A stretch of DNA of 64,000 bases from Paenibacillus marchantiae (GTDB lineage: Bacteria; Bacillota; Bacilli; Paenibacillales; Paenibacillaceae). Positions 60,766-64,000 of the stretch are shown here, one piece after another. The DNA lies in the NCBI RefSeq assembly GCF_028771845.1, contig NZ_CP118270.1, forward strand, positions 1,674,001-1,738,000, in the 5' to 3' direction. Every line of letters starts with the position of its first letter. The first letter of the stretch is position 1. The position numbers and the translations under genes were made by a program. Below the pieces are notes generated by a model. It was not told the origin of the DNA. It made no database searches and saw only the letters and a program-made list of their open reading frames with translations.

Positions 60766-61776
60766 TTGTTTGCTTACACGCTCCGAAGGCTGCTGCAGAT
60801 GATTCCGGCGCTGATCGGCATTGTGGTGATTACCTTCATTCTGTCCCGTGTTCTTCCGGGAGATCCCGCCATTGTCATGGCTGGCGAACAGGCCACGGAT
60901 GATGTCATTGCCAAAATCCGAATGGACATGGGATTGGACAAGCCATTATTTGTACAGTTTTTTAGTTACGTGGGACAGTTGCTTCAAGGGAATCTGGGAT
61001 TCGCCTACCATACCGGTCATCCGGTACTGAGTGATTTCGCTACCCGCTTTCCGGCAACCATTGAGCTGACGTTGGCCAGTGTGATTATAGCCATCTGTGT
61101 TGCGATTCCGGTAGGCATTATCGCTGCAACTCGAAAAGAATCCTTTATCGACCACATCTCCAGGGTGTTCTCACTGATTGGAGCATGTGTACCAATTTTC
61201 TGGCTGGGACTGCTGTTTATTTACATCTTCTATTCCATCCTCGGCTGGGCTCCAGCTCCAATGGGACGCATCAGCGGAGACCTCAATCCACCGACGCATA
61301 TCACCGGATTGTACGTGGTAGACAGTCTTATGACCGGAGATATGGTTGCACTCAAAAGCAGTCTTGCGCATTTGCTGCTTCCGGCCATCTGCCTCAGCAC
61401 AGGGACAATGGCGATTGTAGCGCGTATGACCAGGTCCAGCATGCTGGAAGTCATCGGACAGGATTATGTACGTACCGCACGAGCCAAGGGCTTGAGCGAA
61501 ACCGCGGTCGTTGGCAAACACTCCCTGATCAATGCTCTGATTCCCACGTTGACCGTTCTTGGCCTTCAGTTCGGCGGATTACTCGGTGGTGCGGTGATCA
61601 CGGAAACAATCTTTTCCTGGCCCGGCGTCGGCGGTTATGTGACAGATTCGATTCTGGCTGCCGATTATGCACCAATTCAGGCATTCACACTGGTAAGTGC
61701 CATTCTGTTCAGCTTTATAAATTTGGCGGTGGATCTGGTCTATGGATTGATTGATCCACGAATCCGTTATGAATAG
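60766..61776 (+). CDS. dppB: Dipeptide/oligopeptide ABC transporter permease (DppB type)
   Basis: 336 residues from TTG (SD AAAGGGG). Opening FAYTLRRLLQMIPALIGIVV and VLPGDPAIVMAGEQATDDV are DppB/OppB signatures. Six membrane segments; EAA loop YVRTARAKGLSETAVVGKHS (about 228-247). Forms the channel with DppC. Confidence 0.94.
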   Translation: MFAYTLRRLLQMIPALIGIVVITFILSRVLPGDPAIVMAGEQATDDVIAKIRMDMGLDKPLFVQFFSYVGQLLQGNLGFAYHTGHPVLSDFATRFPATIELTLASVIIAICVAIPVGIIAATRKESFIDHISRVFSLIGACVPIFWLGLLFIYIFYSILGWAPAPMGRISGDLNPPTHITGLYVVDSLMTGDMVALKSSLAHLLLPAICLSTGTMAIVARMTRSSMLEVIGQDYVRTARAKGLSETAVVGKHSLINALIPTLTVLGLQFGGLLGGAVITETIFSWPGVGGYVTDSILAADYAPIQAFTLVSAILFSFINLAVDLVYGLIDPRIRYE

Positions 61777-61803
61777 GGTCGCCGCGAAAGGAGGAGTACC
61801 GCT

Positions 61804-62703
61804 GTGAGTACTGCCGCACCGACTTCCATGGGAACCAAACCTGCACCAGCGGTTGTTCCCAAACCCAAAACCTTTCTGAGATTGTTGCTCCGCAATCGGC
61901 TCGCTGCTATTGGTCTAGCCTTTATAGTCATGTGGACTGTCATCGCAGCTATTGCCCCCTGGATTGCCCCTTATGATCCGTACGTGACGAATACGGCTGT
62001 GAAGCTGGAATCCCCATCAGGTGGTCACTGGTTTGGTACGGATAACTATGGTCGTGACATTCTGAGTCGTGTTCTGTATGGCGCCAGAATCAGCATCTGG
62101 ACAGGCTTGATTGCCGTCAGCATCTCGTTTGTCATCGGGGTTCCGCTAGGCGGAATTGCTGCTTACTACGGCGGACGTACTGGCAATATCATCATGCGGG
62201 TGATGGATGTGTTGCTTGCATTTCCCTCGCTGGTACTCTCCATGGCAATTGCGGCTTCCATCGGCAACGGACTGACGAGTGCCATGATTGCTGTAGGGAT
62301 TGTAGGTATTCCCGAATTTGCCAGATTGATGTATGGGCAGACCGTATCCCTGCGCGAAAAGGAGTACGTTGAGGCCAGCAGAGCCATTGGTGTCAGAGAC
62401 AGAGTGATTCTGTTTCGCCATATTTTGCCGAATGCTTTGGCACCGCTGTTGGTACAAGCCACGCTTGGTATGGGCTTTGCCATCCTGACGGCATCCAGTT
62501 TGAGCTTTCTCGGTCTTGGCGTCAAACCGCCTACAGCCGAATGGGGGGCCATGATCTCTGAAGGTCGGGAGTATATTATTTCTGGACAATGGTGGCTCGT
62601 GACATTCCCTGGACTGGCTATAGCCACATCCATTCTTGGCTTTAACCTGCTCGGAGATGGTTTCCGTGATGTACTGGACCCAAGGTTGCGTTCGGGAAAA
62701 TAG
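61804..62703 (+). CDS. dppC: Dipeptide/oligopeptide ABC transporter permease (DppC type)
   Basis: 299 residues from GTG (SD AAAGGAGGAG). N-terminal soluble segment then six membrane segments; HWFGTDNYGRDILSRVLYGA (about 76-95) and the EAA loop YVEASRAIGVRDRVILFRHI (about 187-206), SFLGLGVKPPTAEWGAMISE are DppC hallmarks. Starts 28 bp after dppB. Confidence 0.94.
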   Translation: MSTAAPTSMGTKPAPAVVPKPKTFLRLLLRNRLAAIGLAFIVMWTVIAAIAPWIAPYDPYVTNTAVKLESPSGGHWFGTDNYGRDILSRVLYGARISIWTGLIAVSISFVIGVPLGGIAAYYGGRTGNIIMRVMDVLLAFPSLVLSMAIAASIGNGLTSAMIAVGIVGIPEFARLMYGQTVSLREKEYVEASRAIGVRDRVILFRHILPNALAPLLVQATLGMGFAILTASSLSFLGLGVKPPTAEWGAMISEGREYIISGQWWLVTFPGLAIATSILGFNLLGDGFRDVLDPRLRSGK

Positions 62704-62750
62704 GGGTTAGTGTCATCGGTCCCTATAGAACCGATTCATAGATAGCTGGA

Positions 62751-62807
62751 TGGTGGAACCAACTTGCGGGGAATGCCTGAAATAAAGGCAGGCAAGGTTC
62801 CATCACC
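62751..62807 (+). other. Stem-loop between dppC and the binding-protein gene
   Basis: GGTGGAACC (62752-62760) pairs with GGTTCCATCACC (62796-62807, with a bulge); the inner TGCCT/AAGGCA forms a second stem (62774-62790). No T-tract. Likely an mRNA-stabilising element or partial terminator in this 261-bp gap. Confidence 0.5.
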
Positions 62808-62964
62808 GGCAGTAGGCAGATTGAATGCTGCTGTGGTTGGTATCAGGAAATGGGTAAGTTACTTTCCGGGATATTGGCCCACACTTTCGCTTTGTCTGAT
62901 AAAAGCTGCAACGTTTTACAGCATTAAATCATAAGACTGGTTCAAAAAGGGGAGGAAACTAAAA

Positions 62965-64000
62965 ATGAAAAAGCTCAAATGGTTTTCTGCAATGATTGCT
63001 CTTACCGTTGTTCTTGGTGGCTGTGCCAGTAATGCCAACCAGCAACCTGCGGCATCCGGCTCAGGAGAGGAAACAAAACCCGCGCCAACACTGACGGTTG
63101 CTTACTCTGAAGGTGGAACCACGATGGACCCGGCGGAGGCGAATGACCTGACCTCGGACACATTGGTACTGGCAACCTATGACCAGTTGGTAACCTATGG
63201 TGTCAAAACGGTGGATGGTGCTGATGTAGCCAACACGGAGGATATTCAGCCTATGCTCGCCGAGAGCTGGGAAGTGTCTGATGACAATACAATGTATACA
63301 TTCAAAATCAAAAGCGGTCTGAAATTCCAAAGTGGAAATCCGGTCAATGCGGATGCGGTTGTGTACTCTTTTGAGCGTGTATCCAAGTCCAGCTCCGGCA
63401 GCTTTCTATACGGAATGGCCGACATCAAGAGCGTGACCGCCAAGGACGACTCCACCGTCGAGATCGTACTGAATAAAGCAAACCACATGTTCACCCAGAT
63501 CATTGCCATGTATACCTTCTCCATTGTGGACCAGAAGTTGGTCGAGGAAAAAGGTGATGATTATTTGAAAACAAATGCTGCGGGATCAGGCCCGTTTACA
63601 CTTGAAAAATGGGACCCGGCCAGTGAAGCGGTCTTCCAGGCCAACAACGACTACTGGCAGGGAGCACCGAAACTTAGCAAAGTCACGCTGAAATTCACGA
63701 AGGAAGCCTCCAACCGTGTTCTGCTGCTGAACAAGAGTGACGTGGACATGGCAATCGAGATTCCTCCAAAAGATGTTGCAGCTTTGCAGGAGAACAGTAA
63801 TTTGACCGTCAAGTCGAATGCGAGTAACCGCATTTTGTTCTTCGCGATGAACAACAATGTCAAACCGTTTGATAATGAAAAAGTGCGTCAAGCCATCAAC
63901 TATGCGATCCCTTATGACCAATTGATCAACGATGTCATGTATGGTCAGGCCAAAGAGATGAAGAGTGCTGTAGCAAGTAACACACCAGGTTTTACCGATG
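62965..64000 (+). CDS. Dipeptide/oligopeptide-binding lipoprotein (3' end beyond window)
   Basis: At least 345 residues seen. Lipoprotein signal MKKLKWFSAMIALTVVLGG with lipobox LGGC (Cys20). SBP family 5 fold: TLTVAYSEGGTTMDPAEAND, SWEVSDDNTMYTFKIKSGLK, FQSGNPVNADAVVYSFERV (about 110-128), GSGPFTLEKWDPASEAVFQA, and NYAIPYDQLINDVMYG. Captures peptides or peptide-like compounds for DppBC. SD GGGGAGGAAA. Confidence 0.93.
   Translation, partial: MKKLKWFSAMIALTVVLGGCASNANQQPAASGSGEETKPAPTLTVAYSEGGTTMDPAEANDLTSDTLVLATYDQLVTYGVKTVDGADVANTEDIQPMLAESWEVSDDNTMYTFKIKSGLKFQSGNPVNADAVVYSFERVSKSSSGSFLYGMADIKSVTAKDDSTVEIVLNKANHMFTQIIAMYTFSIVDQKLVEEKGDDYLKTNAAGSGPFTLEKWDPASEAVFQANNDYWQGAPKLSKVTLKFTKEASNRVLLLNKSDVDMAIEIPPKDVAALQENSNLTVKSNASNRILFFAMNNNVKPFDNEKVRQAINYAIPYDQLINDVMYGQAKEMKSAVASNTPGFTD

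Noticed and set aside
1..64000. CRISPR array, tRNA, rRNA, insertion sequences or prophage
   Set aside because: No direct-repeat/spacer array, tRNA or rRNA stretch, transposase or phage structural gene was seen.

Overview
This window is chromosomal DNA from a low-to-moderate GC, spore-forming Gram-positive bacterium, most likely Paenibacillus. The evidence is: Bacillus-type ribosome binding sites (AAGGAGG) with frequent TTG and GTG starts; three YjcZ-family sporulation miniproteins; FosB; YesM/YesN two-component regulation of a CUT1 sugar transporter; a PL11 rhamnogalacturonan lyase; an SLH-domain protein; and an Rrf2 regulator of the YwnA type. I see no rRNA, tRNA, CRISPR array, complete insertion sequence or prophage. 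The genus is an inference from gene content; no marker gene is present.

Layout. 0-6 kb: edge of a TetR-type gene with inverted-repeat operators, an Rrf2 repressor, a nitroreductase, an SLH protein, a 6-phosphogluconolactonase-like propeller protein and a secreted rhamnogalacturonan lyase with a cre-like site. 6-10 kb: sulfate uptake (sbp-cysT-cysW, then yezD) behind a strong promoter and a 300-nt leader containing a terminator and a competing hairpin. 10-27 kb: membrane, GNAT, ribbon-helix-helix/MFS and NnrE/NnrD genes; a lipoprotein/chemoreceptor pair; a gamma-glutamyltransferase-like enzyme; an SDR; fosB; an S9 peptidase; an APH-like kinase; and a TPR-SUKH protein. 27-31.6 kb: class I ribonucleotide reductase nrdA and nrdB on the minus strand, with an NrdR-like box inside the promoter and a long leader. 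31.8-35.3 kb: YqgV, three YjcZ paralogs, a candidate minus-strand ncRNA, and an ECF sigma/RskA-type anti-sigma pair. 35.5-44.5 kb: HD-GYP protein, PAP2 phosphatase, sensor kinase, MFS (apparent AUA start), epimerase, RidA, TspO-like protein, a toxin-like small ORF, and a BASS/ACR3-type transporter. 44.6-51.6 kb: YesMN plus a sugar ABC transporter. 52-54.7 kb: a TetR regulator, probably leaderless, and an SDR-hydrolase fusion sharing one 18-bp operator. 54.9-64 kb: DUF1177, AroM, M29-like aminopeptidase, hydantoin-racemase-like protein, PucR regulator and a dipeptide-type ABC transporter cut by the window edge.

The most interesting signals are mostly non-coding or very small: (1) a 41-residue amphipathic basic peptide whose SD and GTG start are both locked in a hairpin (43.1 kb), resembling a type I toxin; (2) the sulfate operon attenuator-like leader; (3) the nrdA promoter with an NrdR-like box filling the -35/-10 spacer, followed by a leader of about 490 nt with a terminator; (4) two copies of a large palindromic repeat (28.5 and 50.0 kb); (5) clusters of DnaA-box-like 9-mers (51.7-51.9 and 57.7-58.6 kb); (6) the peptide/amino-acid catabolic cluster at the right end, whose substrate is unknown. 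All structure and box assignments were read by eye; no folding program or database search was run.
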